From UBA7662 sp943369355 (GTDB lineage: Bacteria > Bacteroidota > Bacteroidia > UBA7662): a stretch of 64,000 nucleotides of DNA. How positions within the stretch are numbered: the first letter of the stretch is position 1; the number at the start of each line of letters is the position of its first letter. The stretch is taken from positions 186,001-250,000 of the forward strand of contig CALRMX020000006.1 of the NCBI GenBank assembly GCA_943369355.1. Direction: 5' to 3'. This document shows, one piece after another, positions 26,158 through 35,740 of the stretch. A model generated the notes under the pieces. That model was given only the letters and a program-made list of their open reading frames with translations. It was not told the DNA's origin and made no database searches. The position numbers and the translations under genes were made by a program.

Positions 26158-27193
26158 ATTCTTCGATTTTAGCGACAAACGCTGCCTGATCGGTTTCATC
26201 GAAACCAATCTGGATGGGTAGGTAAGCCAGCGGTATGCTGTTGCTCACAAACCAGTCGCCAAATTCGCGAAGTTTTACGAAATCTTTTTCTGTTGTCAGC
26301 ACTACTTTGCGCGGATGGTCGATTTTTTCCCACGCTTCTTTGATTTGTTTGAGCTGTTTGGCCTGATAACGATGATGATCGGGGTAATCGATGGCCGTGA
26401 AATTTATTTTTTTATCACTCAATTTTTTCTTCAGTGCTTGATTGCTGGCGATGCCCGTAACCAGTAGTACCTCCACGGTTTTGTCGATAATCATCTCCTC
26501 GAAGGGCTCCAAAAACACCGGAGGAAGATAACGGATGTGCGAAAAAATCACGAGCTGATGTGCTGCTGCGCCTACTTTGGTGTAGACGTATTTTTTGTCG
26601 TACACATTCACGCGCTCGGGCGAACGGGTGAAAATGATTACGTCGGCCCGGCGGAAGGCCGAACCAAATTCCCGGAGTCGGCCTACGGGCAGCAGTTTAT
26701 CTTCGAAATAGGGTTGGTTGTAGTCGCTGAGTAAAATGCTAAATCCTGCTTTTACTTTGCGGTGTTGAAAGCCATCGTCGAGCACCACGGCGCCCAAAAA
26801 GGGATTGAGGGCTTGTAATTTTTCGATACCCGTCTTGCGGTCTTCACATACCGCTACCTGGATGCCGGGCAGTTTTTGGTACATCATGTAGGGCTCGTCG
26901 CCCAAGGTTTCGGGGCTGTCGTTTTCGCTGGCCAGCCTAAATCCGCTGGTTTTACGCTTATACCCTCGGCTGAGAATGGCCACCGACGGGAAATATTCGG
27001 CGAGCAGGGCCGCCATCAGCTCGGTATGGGGAGTTTTGCCGGTGCCGCCTACGGTAAGATTACCCACTTTGATAATGGCCTGCTCAAAGGTGTACGACTT
27101 CAGGACGCCAGCGTCGTACAAACTGTTGCGCAGCGCGATGGCAAGGCCGTATAGCCAAGCAAGTGGGTATAAAAACAAGTGTGAGAAGCGCAT
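26129..27193 (-). CDS. lpxK: Tetraacyldisaccharide 4'-kinase
   Basis: 354 residues. It starts MRFSHLFLYPLAWLYGLAIA, with a membrane-associated N-terminal helix. The P-loop VGNLTVGGTGKTPHTELMAA is followed by SRGYKRKTSGF and VVLDDGFQHRKV, the conserved LpxK motifs. It phosphorylates lipid A precursor at the 4' position at the cytoplasmic face of the inner membrane. The ATG at 27193 is preferred over an upstream in-frame start with no similarity. It is the first gene of a run with the nucleoside phosphorylase and porin. Confidence 0.95.
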   Translation of the reverse strand: MRFSHLFLYPLAWLYGLAIALRNSLYDAGVLKSYTFEQAIIKVGNLTVGGTGKTPHTELMAALLAEYFPSVAILSRGYKRKTSGFRLASENDSPETLGDEPYMMYQKLPGIQVAVCEDRKTGIEKLQALNPFLGAVVLDDGFQHRKVKAGFSILLSDYNQPYFEDKLLPVGRLREFGSAFRRADVIIFTRSPERVNVYDKKYVYTKVGAAAHQLVIFSHIRYLPPVFLEPFEEMIIDKTVEVLLVTGIASNQALKKKLSDKKINFTAIDYPDHHRYQAKQLKQIKEAWEKIDHPRKVVLTTEKDFVKLREFGDWFVSNSIPLAYLPIQIGFDETDQAAFVAKIEEYVKYHQRNR

Positions 27194-27303
27194 CCGAAGC
27201 TCCGAAGCTACAAAATCGACCGAAAAAACCAAAAAGTACGTATGAATACTGATGAAATCAATGCGAATTCTAATCAAGATGAGCGGATTTTGTAAGTTTG
27301 AGC

Positions 27304-28419
27304 ATGCATCCTTCTAACCCGGCGACAATTACTGTTCGCGAGCTCTCGCAAGCCCTAGCAGCGTGGGCGCCCACGTCGCTTCAAGAAACGTACGACAATG
27401 TTGGTCTCCTCGCCGGAGAGCCAGAAAGCACCGTTCGGGGCGTGCTGGTAAGCCTCGATTGCACTGAAGCGGTGGTGAATGAGGCCATCGCACGTGGCTG
27501 CAATGTGGTGGTGAGTCACCATCCCTTGATTTTTGGCGGACTAAAATCGCTTACCGGTGCCAATTGGGTTGAGCGCACGCTCATCAAGGCGCTACGGGCA
27601 GGGGTGGCCTTGTATGCCATCCATACCAATCTCGACAATGTTGCCCATGGGGTGAATGCCGAGCTTGCCAGGCGTTTGGGGCTACAGGGCACTCAGGTTT
27701 TGTCGCCTAAAGCGGGTTTGTTGCGCAAGTTGGTCACCTTCGTTCCCGCAGCGCAGGCCGATCAAGTACGTGAAGCTCTCTGGGCCGCTGGTGCAGGAAC
27801 CATCGGCCATTACGACCGGGCTAGTTTTACGTCGGAAGGTATAGGCACGTTCAGGCCTCTCGAAGGAGCACAACCAAGCATAGGCGACCTGGGCCAAACC
27901 GAGGCAGTGAACGAAGTGCGGGTGGAGGTAATTTTAGAGAGCCACCGCGAAAAGGCTGTACTGCGTGCCCTCTTCGCCGCACATCCCTACGAAGAGGTAG
28001 CCTACGATTTGTTCAGCTTACAAAATGCAAGCAACCAAATTGGTAGCGGTGCTATCGGAAATTTACCTGGAGCGGTAGATTTTGATACCTTTCTGCAGCG
28101 GGTGAAAAACACCTTTGGAGGAGGGCTGAGGTATACAGCGAGTGCGCGAGCTAAGGTGCAAAAAATTGCGGTTTGTGGTGGATCAGGCTCGTTTTTACTC
28201 GAGAATGCGGTGGCAGCTGGAGCCGATGTACTGCTCACGGCCGACTTCAAATACCACCAATTTTTAGAGGCCGATAACCGCATTGCCATCGTTGATATCG
28301 GACACTTTGAAAGTGAACAGTTTACGATTCCATTAATTGCCGATTATTTACGCGAAAAATTCACTAATTTTGCAACCCTGACTTCGGAAACGAAGACAAA
28401 TCCTGTTAATTACCTGTAA
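27304..28419 (+). CDS. Nif3-like dinuclear metal centre protein
   Basis: 371 residues, the longer form in which a PII-like domain (about 125-245) is inserted between the two Nif3 halves. Metal-binding motifs are SHHPLIFGG and HTNLDN in the N-terminal part and GHFESEQ in the C-terminal part. The family forms hexamers. Related proteins have been linked to GTP cyclohydrolase I type 2, but the role is not settled. TAAGTTTG, a perfect -7 element, ends 3 nt before the ATG at 27304. It precedes the zinc-ribbon gene by 6 nt, in an apparent operon. Confidence 0.92.
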   Translation: MHPSNPATITVRELSQALAAWAPTSLQETYDNVGLLAGEPESTVRGVLVSLDCTEAVVNEAIARGCNVVVSHHPLIFGGLKSLTGANWVERTLIKALRAGVALYAIHTNLDNVAHGVNAELARRLGLQGTQVLSPKAGLLRKLVTFVPAAQADQVREALWAAGAGTIGHYDRASFTSEGIGTFRPLEGAQPSIGDLGQTEAVNEVRVEVILESHREKAVLRALFAAHPYEEVAYDLFSLQNASNQIGSGAIGNLPGAVDFDTFLQRVKNTFGGGLRYTASARAKVQKIAVCGGSGSFLLENAVAAGADVLLTADFKYHQFLEADNRIAIVDIGHFESEQFTIPLIADYLREKFTNFATLTSETKTNPVNYL

Positions 28420-28425
28420 TCCACT

Positions 28426-29163
28426 ATGGAAACTACTGTAGAACAAAAACTTCGCGCGCTTTTCGAGCTTCAAAAAATTGATACCCGCATCGACGGAATT
28501 CGCAAGATGCGCGGCGAACTACCCATGGAAGTAAAAGATCTGGAAGACGATATCATCGGTTTACAAACCCGTTTGGAGAAGTTTAACGAAGACATCAACG
28601 GCCTAAAAAAATTGGTATCTGAAAAGCAAGCGTTTATCAAAGATGCTGTTGCTTTAAAGGCAAAATACGAGCAGCAGTTGCTATCGGTGAAAAACAGCCG
28701 CGAGTACGATGCCTTAAGCAAGGAAATCGAAATCCAAGGCCTTGAAGTGCAAATCGCGGAGAAGAAAATCCGGGAATACAACGTACAAATCGAACAACGT
28801 TCAGCCGATTTGCAATTGGTATCGGAAGAGCTCAACGGCCGCCAGAAAGATTTAGCTGCGAAAAAAGCCGAGCTCGACGACATCATAGCCGAAACCGAAA
28901 AAGACGAGCAAGAACTGATGGTTCGCTCAGCTGCAGCTGCTGAACATATTGAAGAGCGACTGTTGGTAGCTTACCGTCGTATCCGTAAAAATGCCCGCAA
29001 CGGCTTGGCTGTGGTTACTGTACAGCGCGATGCGTGTGGAGGTTGCTACAACCAAATTCCACCGCAGCGCCAGATGGACATCCGTACCCGCAAAAAAATC
29101 GCCATCTGCGAACACTGTGGCCGTATCCTTGTCGATGCTGAAATCGACATGATAGAAGCCTAA
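28426..29163 (+). CDS. Coiled-coil protein with C4-type zinc ribbon
   Basis: 245 residues. A long antiparallel coiled coil (about 10-180, very rich in Glu, Lys, Leu and Gln) is followed by a zinc ribbon with Cys pairs in CGGCYNQIPPQRQMDI and CEHCGRILVD. This matches the CT398/HP0958-like family, some members of which interact with RNA or flagellar factors. Its function in Bacteroidota is unknown. It is conserved next to Nif3 in many bacteria, and here lies between Nif3 and a TPR protein with 6- and 3-nt gaps. Confidence 0.92.
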   Translation: METTVEQKLRALFELQKIDTRIDGIRKMRGELPMEVKDLEDDIIGLQTRLEKFNEDINGLKKLVSEKQAFIKDAVALKAKYEQQLLSVKNSREYDALSKEIEIQGLEVQIAEKKIREYNVQIEQRSADLQLVSEELNGRQKDLAAKKAELDDIIAETEKDEQELMVRSAAAAEHIEERLLVAYRRIRKNARNGLAVVTVQRDACGGCYNQIPPQRQMDIRTRKKIAICEHCGRILVDAEIDMIEA

Positions 29164-29166
29164 GGC

Positions 29167-30660
29167 ATGCAGCATCACGCACTACGCGTACTACTCATCG
29201 GTCTTGTTTTCCTGGGGATGTCTCCAGAAGGCAAGGCCGATTTTGTGTTTAACGCCCGCCTCGCGAAAGGCTTCGATGCCGCCGCCCGCATGGAGCTCGG
29301 TTTGGCCGAACAGTTGGTAGCCGCCGAAAAGGCCGAAAATCCGGGGAATTCGCTGGTGGTACTGCTCGACGATTATATCGACTTTTACCGCCTCATACTC
29401 AACGAAAACCAAAGCCGTTTCGAGAGTCGCGAAAAGTTGGTATCGGGACGAATAAAACGCGTGCTGGCCGACAAACAAGAATCTCCGTGGAAGCATCATA
29501 TCGTGGCCGATATTGAGCTTCACTGGACCGTTTTACATGCTGCCCGCCGTAATTATGTGTCGGCCATATTGGCGTTAAATAAAGCAAAAAAGTCGGTCCA
29601 GTACAACGAGGAGCACTTTCCAAATTTTTTACTGCATAACAAAACCAAAGGGCTGCTCGATTTGGCTTTTGGTTCGGTACCCGATCAATACAAATGGATG
29701 ACAGAAGGGATTGGCTTTAAGGGTGATTTGCAAATGGGAATTCGCCGGTTTAAAAAATTGGTTGATGAGCTACCTGCAAGTGAGTACCGCTGTTTTGCTA
29801 CCGAATCGCGGTTGTTTTATGGATACATCCTTATTGCCATAAAGGAAGAAAAGGCTTTGGCTTGGAGTAATTTTTATCATCCGGGAAACGACCTGTCGAA
29901 GAATTTATTGGCTTGCTTCTTCATAGCCAATAATGCAAGGTTAGTTGGCCAAAACGACATAGCCATTGAGTTGCTCAAAAACCGACCTCAATCGGCTAGC
30001 TACATCGACTTGCCCTACTTCGATTATGCTTTAGGTTCACTTCTAGGTTACAAAAGCGACCCAAAAGCAGCAACATTTTTGCTCGCTTACCTCAAACAGC
30101 AAGAATTTCAAGAATTTAAGAAAGATGCTGCATTGCGTTTGATGTGGCTCTATAAACTTGAAGGCAATACCGAAGCCGCTGAACAGGCTCGGGCTTGGGT
30201 GAAAAAGTTAGGCAATACCGCGGCTGAAAAGGACAAACAAGCGCTGAGAGAAGCGGAGTTAAGAACCGACAGAAATCTCGTTTTGCTCAAAGCACGTATC
30301 TTATATGAAGGGGGCTATTTCGAAAGTGCCGAGAAAATTCTTGAAGGAGTGAAAGCCGAATCCCTCGAAAAAGACGACCGTATTGAGTTTTACTATCGCT
30401 TAGCACGTAGCAAACACGATCAAGGTAAAACCTTTGAGTCGCTTCAGCCGTACACCGAATGTGTGAAGCTTGCCAGCAATGATGGCAATCATTTGCCAGC
30501 CAATGCTTGCCTACAACTGGGGTTGATTTACGAGAAACGCAAAGATTGGGAGCGGTCGCGGTTTTATTTCAATAAATGCCTCAGTTATGATAAACATAGC
30601 TATACACTGGCGATTCATAACAAAGCCAAGGCAGGCCTGAAGCGGTTGCCCGGCGCATAA
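29167..30660 (+). CDS. Secreted tetratricopeptide-repeat protein
   Basis: 497 residues. A signal peptide (ALRVLLIGLVFLGMSPEGKA) is followed by helical repeats throughout. TPR-like units are clear in the C-terminal half (for example VLLKARILYEGGYFESAEKI and FYYRLARSKHDQGKTFESLQ). It probably mediates protein contacts in the periplasm. It follows the zinc-ribbon gene by 3 nt and ends at an intrinsic terminator belonging to the opposite strand. No enzymatic motif is seen. Confidence 0.82.
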   Translation: MQHHALRVLLIGLVFLGMSPEGKADFVFNARLAKGFDAAARMELGLAEQLVAAEKAENPGNSLVVLLDDYIDFYRLILNENQSRFESREKLVSGRIKRVLADKQESPWKHHIVADIELHWTVLHAARRNYVSAILALNKAKKSVQYNEEHFPNFLLHNKTKGLLDLAFGSVPDQYKWMTEGIGFKGDLQMGIRRFKKLVDELPASEYRCFATESRLFYGYILIAIKEEKALAWSNFYHPGNDLSKNLLACFFIANNARLVGQNDIAIELLKNRPQSASYIDLPYFDYALGSLLGYKSDPKAATFLLAYLKQQEFQEFKKDAALRLMWLYKLEGNTEAAEQARAWVKKLGNTAAEKDKQALREAELRTDRNLVLLKARILYEGGYFESAEKILEGVKAESLEKDDRIEFYYRLARSKHDQGKTFESLQPYTECVKLASNDGNHLPANACLQLGLIYEKRKDWERSRFYFNKCLSYDKHSYTLAIHNKAKAGLKRLPGA

Positions 30661-30684
30661 AAAAGGGCGACCATGAGGTCGCCC
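30659..30684 (-). terminator. Rho-independent terminator of the outer-membrane barrel gene
   Basis: GGGCGACC (30665-30672), loop ATGA, GGTCGCCC (30677-30684). On the minus strand the hairpin is followed by six T. It lies between the convergent TPR and barrel genes. Confidence 0.88.
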
Positions 30685-30711
30685 GCACATTTTAGAGCAG
30701 CGCTGTTCGAT

Positions 30712-31200
30712 TTACTTGAAACGGAAACGAATAGACAAACCGAACCCGCCACCTTGGAAATAACTTCCACCAATGATGTTGAATGCGGGTTTCCAGTCGA
30801 GTGATGCATTGAATGGAATATCTGCAAAATTGTATTGCAGTCCTAAAACACCATCTACACCAATGCCTAATCCGCCTGTATATCCAGGGAAATCACGATT
30901 GCCGCGATTGTAAAACCAAGCGTGGCCACCTGCCCCAACGAACCAGTCCATGCCGGGTGTCCATCCTGTAGGTTTGTGAAAGAGGTGGTACAATACGGTG
31001 ACGTTGGTTGACCAGTTGCGTGCCGATAGAATCCCTTCGATAGCGGCACCGCCGCCAATGTGTTGTTTGTAGCTAATGCCCTGCTCGTTGCCGAACCGAA
31101 AACCTACGCTGCTGCCGCCCGAGCTGCTGAAACCTTGTGCGTGGGTGAGCTGATATCCACCAAAAAATGCTAATACCAGAAGTAAAATAAGTTTTTTCAT
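30712..31200 (-). CDS. Small outer-membrane beta-barrel protein
   Basis: 162 residues with a signal peptide (MKKLILLLVLAFFGGYQLTH). The rest is Gly- and aromatic-rich beta-strand sequence (SVGFRFGNEQGISYKQHIGG ... FQGGGFGLSIRFRFK) ending in Phe-Lys, as in 8-strand barrels of the OmpA or outer-membrane beta-barrel family. The ATG at 31200 is preferred; another ATG two codons upstream (31206) is possible. Function unknown. Confidence 0.82.
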   Translation of the reverse strand: MKKLILLLVLAFFGGYQLTHAQGFSSSGGSSVGFRFGNEQGISYKQHIGGGAAIEGILSARNWSTNVTVLYHLFHKPTGWTPGMDWFVGAGGHAWFYNRGNRDFPGYTGGLGIGVDGVLGLQYNFADIPFNASLDWKPAFNIIGGSYFQGGGFGLSIRFRFK

Positions 31201-31252
31201 ATGCATAAGATTTCTACAAAGTTCGGTGGTATGCGGGTTATGTGGTAGGGTT

Positions 31253-32623
31253 TTATTTCACTTTCCATTTTATACTCCCTAGCACCATGCCTAAAATGGA
31301 TGCCACCAGCCCATACAAGAGTGCTGGGATTTGGGTGTGTAATAAGTAGGCGCAGCCATACCAAACCACCAAACCTGCCACCATGGCCAGCAGAGCACCT
31401 CGGGTTTTGGCCTGAGGAATGTATATCGCGCAAAACATGGGCACAAGTAGGGTAACTAAGCCGAGTAGCGATGATTCACTCACCAGCGCATATATGTTGT
31501 TTCTAGCCAAGGCCATCCAACAACCGAGTATTGCCATAAGCAATACTGATAGGCGCAGCACCAGCAAAAACTGCTTGTCGGTGAGTGGCTTACGGAATAG
31601 CGGCTTCACAATGTTTTCGGAAAGTATAGAAGCGGGGGCGAGGATGGCTCCCGAACAGGTGCTGAAGATGGCCGAAAGTAATGCGCCAAAAAACAGCACC
31701 TGCACCCAACGTGGGGCATGTAGGAGCACCATACGCGGTAATAGCTGCTGATTGCCCGCCAATTCGGGATACAGCTGCCGAGCCGCCAAAGCTATAAAAA
31801 GTGGTAATAGGGCAATTACTCCGTAAATCAGAGCACCCGTATACATCGAACGAACGGCTGTTTTTTCGTCTCGGCTGGCATTCATGCGCTGGAAAATGTC
31901 TTGTGAGGGCAGACTTCCCAGACCGAGGGTGATCCAGGCAGCGAAGTAGTGCAGGACGTTTTCCCAACCCGCTTGTGGCCAAAACCGGAAAAATCCAACT
32001 TCGGTATGCGCAAACACCGGCAGTACGCCACCGCTTTGTTGGGCTAGCTGCCAGGCCAATACCCCCAAACCGAGCACAATAAAAATACTCTGTACGAAAT
32101 CGGTTAACGAAATGGCCCACATGCCGCCAGCCAAGGTGTAGAGCGTCACCACCAAGGTGCTTAACCATATACCTTGTACCATGCTTACACCGGCCACCAA
32201 CTCGAGCAATAAGCCTAACGCTACCAACTGCGCCGCTATGTATCCGAAAAAGGTAAGCAGCATGGCCAACGAAGCCACCAACTCAACGGTTGGTCCGTAG
32301 CGGTTACGGTACAAATCGCCAAGGGTGACCAAGTTCATGCGATACAGCTTGCGGGTAAATATTAGGCCGAAAAGCAGCAGGCACAATACCCCGCCAAAGG
32401 GGTCTTCTATTACGCCAATAAGTCCATGTTCGGCAAACTCACTGCTGGCCCCGAAAACGGTCTCGGCGCCGAACCACAAGGCAAAAAGAGCAAACGAACC
32501 CAATAGCCAAGGTATGCGACGACCGGCGTTTACGTAGTCGCCACTGTTGTGCACCAATCGAGCAGCGAGCAAACCAATGAGCACCGTGCCCCCGAGATAC
32601 AGCAGTACAAAGGGCAAGAGCAT
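31253..32623 (-). CDS. Sodium:solute symporter family protein
   Basis: 456 residues with about 12-13 transmembrane helices. SSS-family patterns include GDYVNAGRRIPW near helix 1, LGDLYRNRYGP, YTLAGGMWAISLTDFVQSIF and GLGSLPSQDIFQRMNASRDE. It imports a solute with Na+. The substrate is not evident; relatives carry proline, pantothenate or sugars. It begins 3 nt after the inositol monophosphatase family gene, with which it is transcribed. Confidence 0.92.
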   Translation of the reverse strand: MLLPFVLLYLGGTVLIGLLAARLVHNSGDYVNAGRRIPWLLGSFALFALWFGAETVFGASSEFAEHGLIGVIEDPFGGVLCLLLFGLIFTRKLYRMNLVTLGDLYRNRYGPTVELVASLAMLLTFFGYIAAQLVALGLLLELVAGVSMVQGIWLSTLVVTLYTLAGGMWAISLTDFVQSIFIVLGLGVLAWQLAQQSGGVLPVFAHTEVGFFRFWPQAGWENVLHYFAAWITLGLGSLPSQDIFQRMNASRDEKTAVRSMYTGALIYGVIALLPLFIALAARQLYPELAGNQQLLPRMVLLHAPRWVQVLFFGALLSAIFSTCSGAILAPASILSENIVKPLFRKPLTDKQFLLVLRLSVLLMAILGCWMALARNNIYALVSESSLLGLVTLLVPMFCAIYIPQAKTRGALLAMVAGLVVWYGCAYLLHTQIPALLYGLVASILGMVLGSIKWKVK

Positions 32624-32626
32624 GGA

Positions 32627-33430
32627 CTACCGAACAAAATGTTGCTGTAGAATGAGCTCCAATTCGGCAAAAACAAGTGGATTGCCTGCCAATATTTCGT
32701 GGCCGTAAATGTATTCGCGCCCGCCATGAAAGTCGGCCACACGGCCACCTGCTTCCAATACGAGCAGTGCGCCGGCGGCTACATCCCAAGGTTTGAGGTT
32801 GTATTCGAAATATGCCTCAAATCTGCCTGCAGCTACATAGGCCAAGTCGAGTGCCGCCGAACCTAATCGGCGCATGCCCTGACTGCCTTGCATGCATTTT
32901 CGCAATACTTCTAAGTAAGCAGGCATCTTGTCGAAATTGTAGTACGGGAAACCTGTAGCCAACAAACTTTCGTTCATCGTAGGCACAGCACTTACCCGAA
33001 TAGCCTCACCATTGAGGAAGGCACCGCCGCCTTTTACTGCCGTGAAACATTCGCCACGACTTACCTCATACACCACACCCAGTTGTAAGGTATCGTGCAA
33101 CATGAGGGCGATGCTGATGCTGAAAAACGGCAGACCGTGGATGAAATTGGTTGTGCCATCGAGCGGGTCTACAATCCAACGCCAAGCAGTGGCCTCCGAC
33201 TGTACTGTGCCTTCTTCGGTCAAGAACCCGGCTTCGGGCAGCAGAATGTTTAGCCCTTGCACCAACGCTTGCTCCGATTCCCGGTCTACATAACTCACCA
33301 AATCGTGCAGCCCTTTGTATTCGATACGTTCGCGGCCAAAATGAGCGAGCTCCTCGAGTTGGAAGCGTCCTACCTTTCGGCACAATTCGGCTACTTGTTC
33401 ACAAAGCTGTGTAAGCTGAACGGTTGTCAT
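32627..33430 (-). CDS. Inositol monophosphatase family protein
   Basis: 267 residues. Metal-binding and catalytic motifs are LTEEG, WIVDPLDGTTNFIHGLPFFS and WDVAAGALLVLEAGGRV, as in SuhB and CysQ-type phosphatases. It removes phosphate from inositol phosphate or a related substrate with Mg2+. The start ATG overlaps the stop of lnt (ATGA), and the symporter follows by 3 nt. The substrate is uncertain. Confidence 0.93.
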   Translation of the reverse strand: MTTVQLTQLCEQVAELCRKVGRFQLEELAHFGRERIEYKGLHDLVSYVDRESEQALVQGLNILLPEAGFLTEEGTVQSEATAWRWIVDPLDGTTNFIHGLPFFSISIALMLHDTLQLGVVYEVSRGECFTAVKGGGAFLNGEAIRVSAVPTMNESLLATGFPYYNFDKMPAYLEVLRKCMQGSQGMRRLGSAALDLAYVAAGRFEAYFEYNLKPWDVAAGALLVLEAGGRVADFHGGREYIYGHEILAGNPLVFAELELILQQHFVR

Positions 33431-35091
33431 CGTATTTTCCCTTTTTTGCTTCTGCTTTTCGACCAGTGGATGAGCACCAACAAGATAGCTAAAAAGGCGG
33501 CCGTGCGACCCAAATAATCGCCATAGCGGCTGTAAAAGCTGAGCTCTTCATTCAAATACACTTCGGCAGTAAGCGTTCCTTGTTCCCACCATCCTGTTTT
33601 ACCGAGCAACTCACCCCGCTGATTGATGAAAGCCGAGATGCCCGTGTTGGCAGAGCGGGCAACATCGCGACGGTTTTCGATGGCTCGTAGGCGCGCAAAA
33701 GCTAAATGCTGGCGGTAGCCGTCGGTATTGCCCCACCAGCCGTCGTTGGTGATGATGCCAATGAGGTTGGCACCCTTACGCATGTATTCTGTTACATAAC
33801 CCCCAAAAACCGATTCGTAACAAATTACAGGGGCTACCTTGATGCCTGCATTTTCAAATACGGCACGCTCCTTTTGTTTACCCAAAGTGCCGGTCATGCC
33901 TCCGAGGTCGACCGACAACTTGCCTAAAAACCCTAAAATTTGTGGATAAGGCATCTTTTCGACGCCAATGACCAATTGGGATTTATGGTAAACCTGGGGC
34001 TCTTGATCATTGCGATAAAACAAGGCGCTATTGTGCGGTAAGTAGTAGCCCCCAGCTGTATGCGGACGGGCAAACTCAGGTAATTTTTCGCCTTGTTGAA
34101 AGCTGGTCACGGCGCTGGCGCCAACCAAGAGTGCCGGGCCATCGTAATTCGACAAAAAGTGACGTATAGAAGCTTGTTGCCAGTTTTGATCGCCTTCTTT
34201 AAGCCAAATACTTCCAGGTATCGACGTTTCGGGCCACAGTACCAGCCGCGTTTCGGGGGTCATGGCCTTATCGGTAAGCGAAAGCAGGGTATCGAGTTGG
34301 TTTTGGTACAAGTTCTCGTCAAACTTGCTGTTGTAGGGGTCAAAATTGGGTTGAACAACCGCCACTTCGGCTTTTACGCCCTTGGGTTGGTAATTGCTCC
34401 AAATCATCCACGAGGCTACGAGCGGCAGCAGCAGCAAAAAGAAGGCTCGCGAAAAATAGCGGGCGGAGTTCCAACCGAGATAACGCTTCTCGTCGTCATC
34501 GAGCTGTGGGTTAGAACGTAGTAGTAGATTCTTCAATCCATAAAAAAGACTCAAATTCACCACCAGCACCCATAAACTTCCGCCAAAAACACCTGTTTTG
34601 TCGTACCACTGTATCCAACTTGGATGATTGGCGAAACTGTTTCCGAGTGTGAGCCAGGGGAAGTCGAGATCCCAGCTGTAATGCAAAAATTCATAGCCCA
34701 TCCAAAGACTGATGAGCCCAAAGGCTGCATAACGGTCGCCAGAACTGCGCCGCATGCGGTGGTACAGGTACACCACGAGGCTCATGAGCAAGGTGTTGGC
34801 CAATACCGAAGCAATGGCCCCTACCCACGCGGCATTTTTGATCCACCACAGCGTGAGGCTATTGAGCAGAAAGAACTGCGCCATACTCCACCACCACAAC
34901 TTACGGCTGCTTTCGGCTGCCGGGCTGTAAAAAAGTTCGTCCTCGATAAGTAGTATGGGCACCAAAAACACAAAAATGAGCGCCGTGAAGTCGAGCGGTG
35001 GAAACGCCAGCCAGAAAAACGAGGCTCCGACCACTGTGTAAAACCATTTGGAGGCTGTGCTACGCGCCAGCCAAAACGAGTACGAATTCAC
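33427..35091 (-). CDS. lnt: Apolipoprotein N-acyltransferase
   Basis: 554 residues. The N-terminal part has about seven transmembrane helices. The C-terminal nitrilase-like domain carries the catalytic Glu (LVLWPETSIPG), Lys (region of KQKERAVFENAG) and Cys (PVICYESVFGGYVTEYMRKG). It adds the third acyl chain to lipoproteins in the periplasmic face of the inner membrane. The start is a GTG at 35091 that overlaps rsmI by 32 nt; no later Met gives a complete first helix. It is coupled to the inositol monophosphatase family gene. Confidence 0.94.
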   Translation of the reverse strand: MNSYSFWLARSTASKWFYTVVGASFFWLAFPPLDFTALIFVFLVPILLIEDELFYSPAAESSRKLWWWSMAQFFLLNSLTLWWIKNAAWVGAIASVLANTLLMSLVVYLYHRMRRSSGDRYAAFGLISLWMGYEFLHYSWDLDFPWLTLGNSFANHPSWIQWYDKTGVFGGSLWVLVVNLSLFYGLKNLLLRSNPQLDDDEKRYLGWNSARYFSRAFFLLLLPLVASWMIWSNYQPKGVKAEVAVVQPNFDPYNSKFDENLYQNQLDTLLSLTDKAMTPETRLVLWPETSIPGSIWLKEGDQNWQQASIRHFLSNYDGPALLVGASAVTSFQQGEKLPEFARPHTAGGYYLPHNSALFYRNDQEPQVYHKSQLVIGVEKMPYPQILGFLGKLSVDLGGMTGTLGKQKERAVFENAGIKVAPVICYESVFGGYVTEYMRKGANLIGIITNDGWWGNTDGYRQHLAFARLRAIENRRDVARSANTGISAFINQRGELLGKTGWWEQGTLTAEVYLNEELSFYSRYGDYLGRTAAFLAILLVLIHWSKSRSKKGKIR

Positions 35092-35740
35092 CTTTGGGAG
35101 TATTTTTTTTGAAGTGGGCGGCGAGCTCAGTCACCGTGCCGCGAACGGTTTCTTCGAATTTTTTACTGATTTCTCGCGAAACAGAAGCTTTCCGATCGGC
35201 GCCACAGTAGGTCGCCAGTTCTTCGAGTGTTTTTACGATGCGGTAGGGTGACTCATAAAACACCAAGGTTCGGCTTTCGGTAGCGAGTTCTTTGAGTCGG
35301 GTTTGACGACCTTTTTTTTGTGGCAAAAACCCTTCAAAAACGAAACGGTCGCAAGGCAGTCCGCTGCAAACGAGTGCCGGCACAAAAGCTGTTGCTCCGG
35401 GCAAACATTCCATGGGTAATGCCGCCTCGGCACAGGCACGGGCTAACAAAAATCCCGGATCGGAAATGCCTGGGGTACCTGCATCGCTGATGAGGGCAAC
35501 GGTTTTGCCGCTGGCAATGAGCTCTACCAAACGATTGGTTTGTTGATGTTCGTTGAATTTGTGGTACGACTGCAAGGGCACCTGTATGCCATAATGTTTG
35601 AGCAAAACGCCGCTGGTTCGGGTATCTTCGCAGAGGATGAGGTCGGCTTCGGCGAGTAACCGCAATGCTCTGGCGGTAATGTCTTCCAAATTCCCGATAG
35701 GTGTGGGAATCAGCAATAATCGTCCTGCGTTAGTATTCAC
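35060..35740 (-). CDS. rsmI: 16S rRNA (cytidine(1402)-2'-O)-methyltransferase
   Basis: 226 residues. The SAM-dependent tetrapyrrole-methylase fold has RLLLIPTPIGNLEDITARAL, LCEDTRTSG, ALISDAGTPGISDPGFLLAR and LPGATAFVPALVCSGLP. It methylates the ribose of C1402 in 16S rRNA. A GTG at 35740 (VNTNAGRLLLIPTPIGN) is the likely start; it overlaps the M28 peptidase stop by 11 nt. A further upstream TTG is less likely. Confidence 0.94.
   Translation of the reverse strand: MNTNAGRLLLIPTPIGNLEDITARALRLLAEADLILCEDTRTSGVLLKHYGIQVPLQSYHKFNEHQQTNRLVELIASGKTVALISDAGTPGISDPGFLLARACAEAALPMECLPGATAFVPALVCSGLPCDRFVFEGFLPQKKGRQTRLKELATESRTLVFYESPYRIVKTLEELATYCGADRKASVSREISKKFEETVRGTVTELAAHFKKNTPKGEFVLVLAGA

Noticed and set aside
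27193..27277. 28-residue N-terminal extension of lpxK
   Set aside because: The family start MRFSHLFLYPLAW fits at 27193, and the extension has no similarity to other LpxK proteins.
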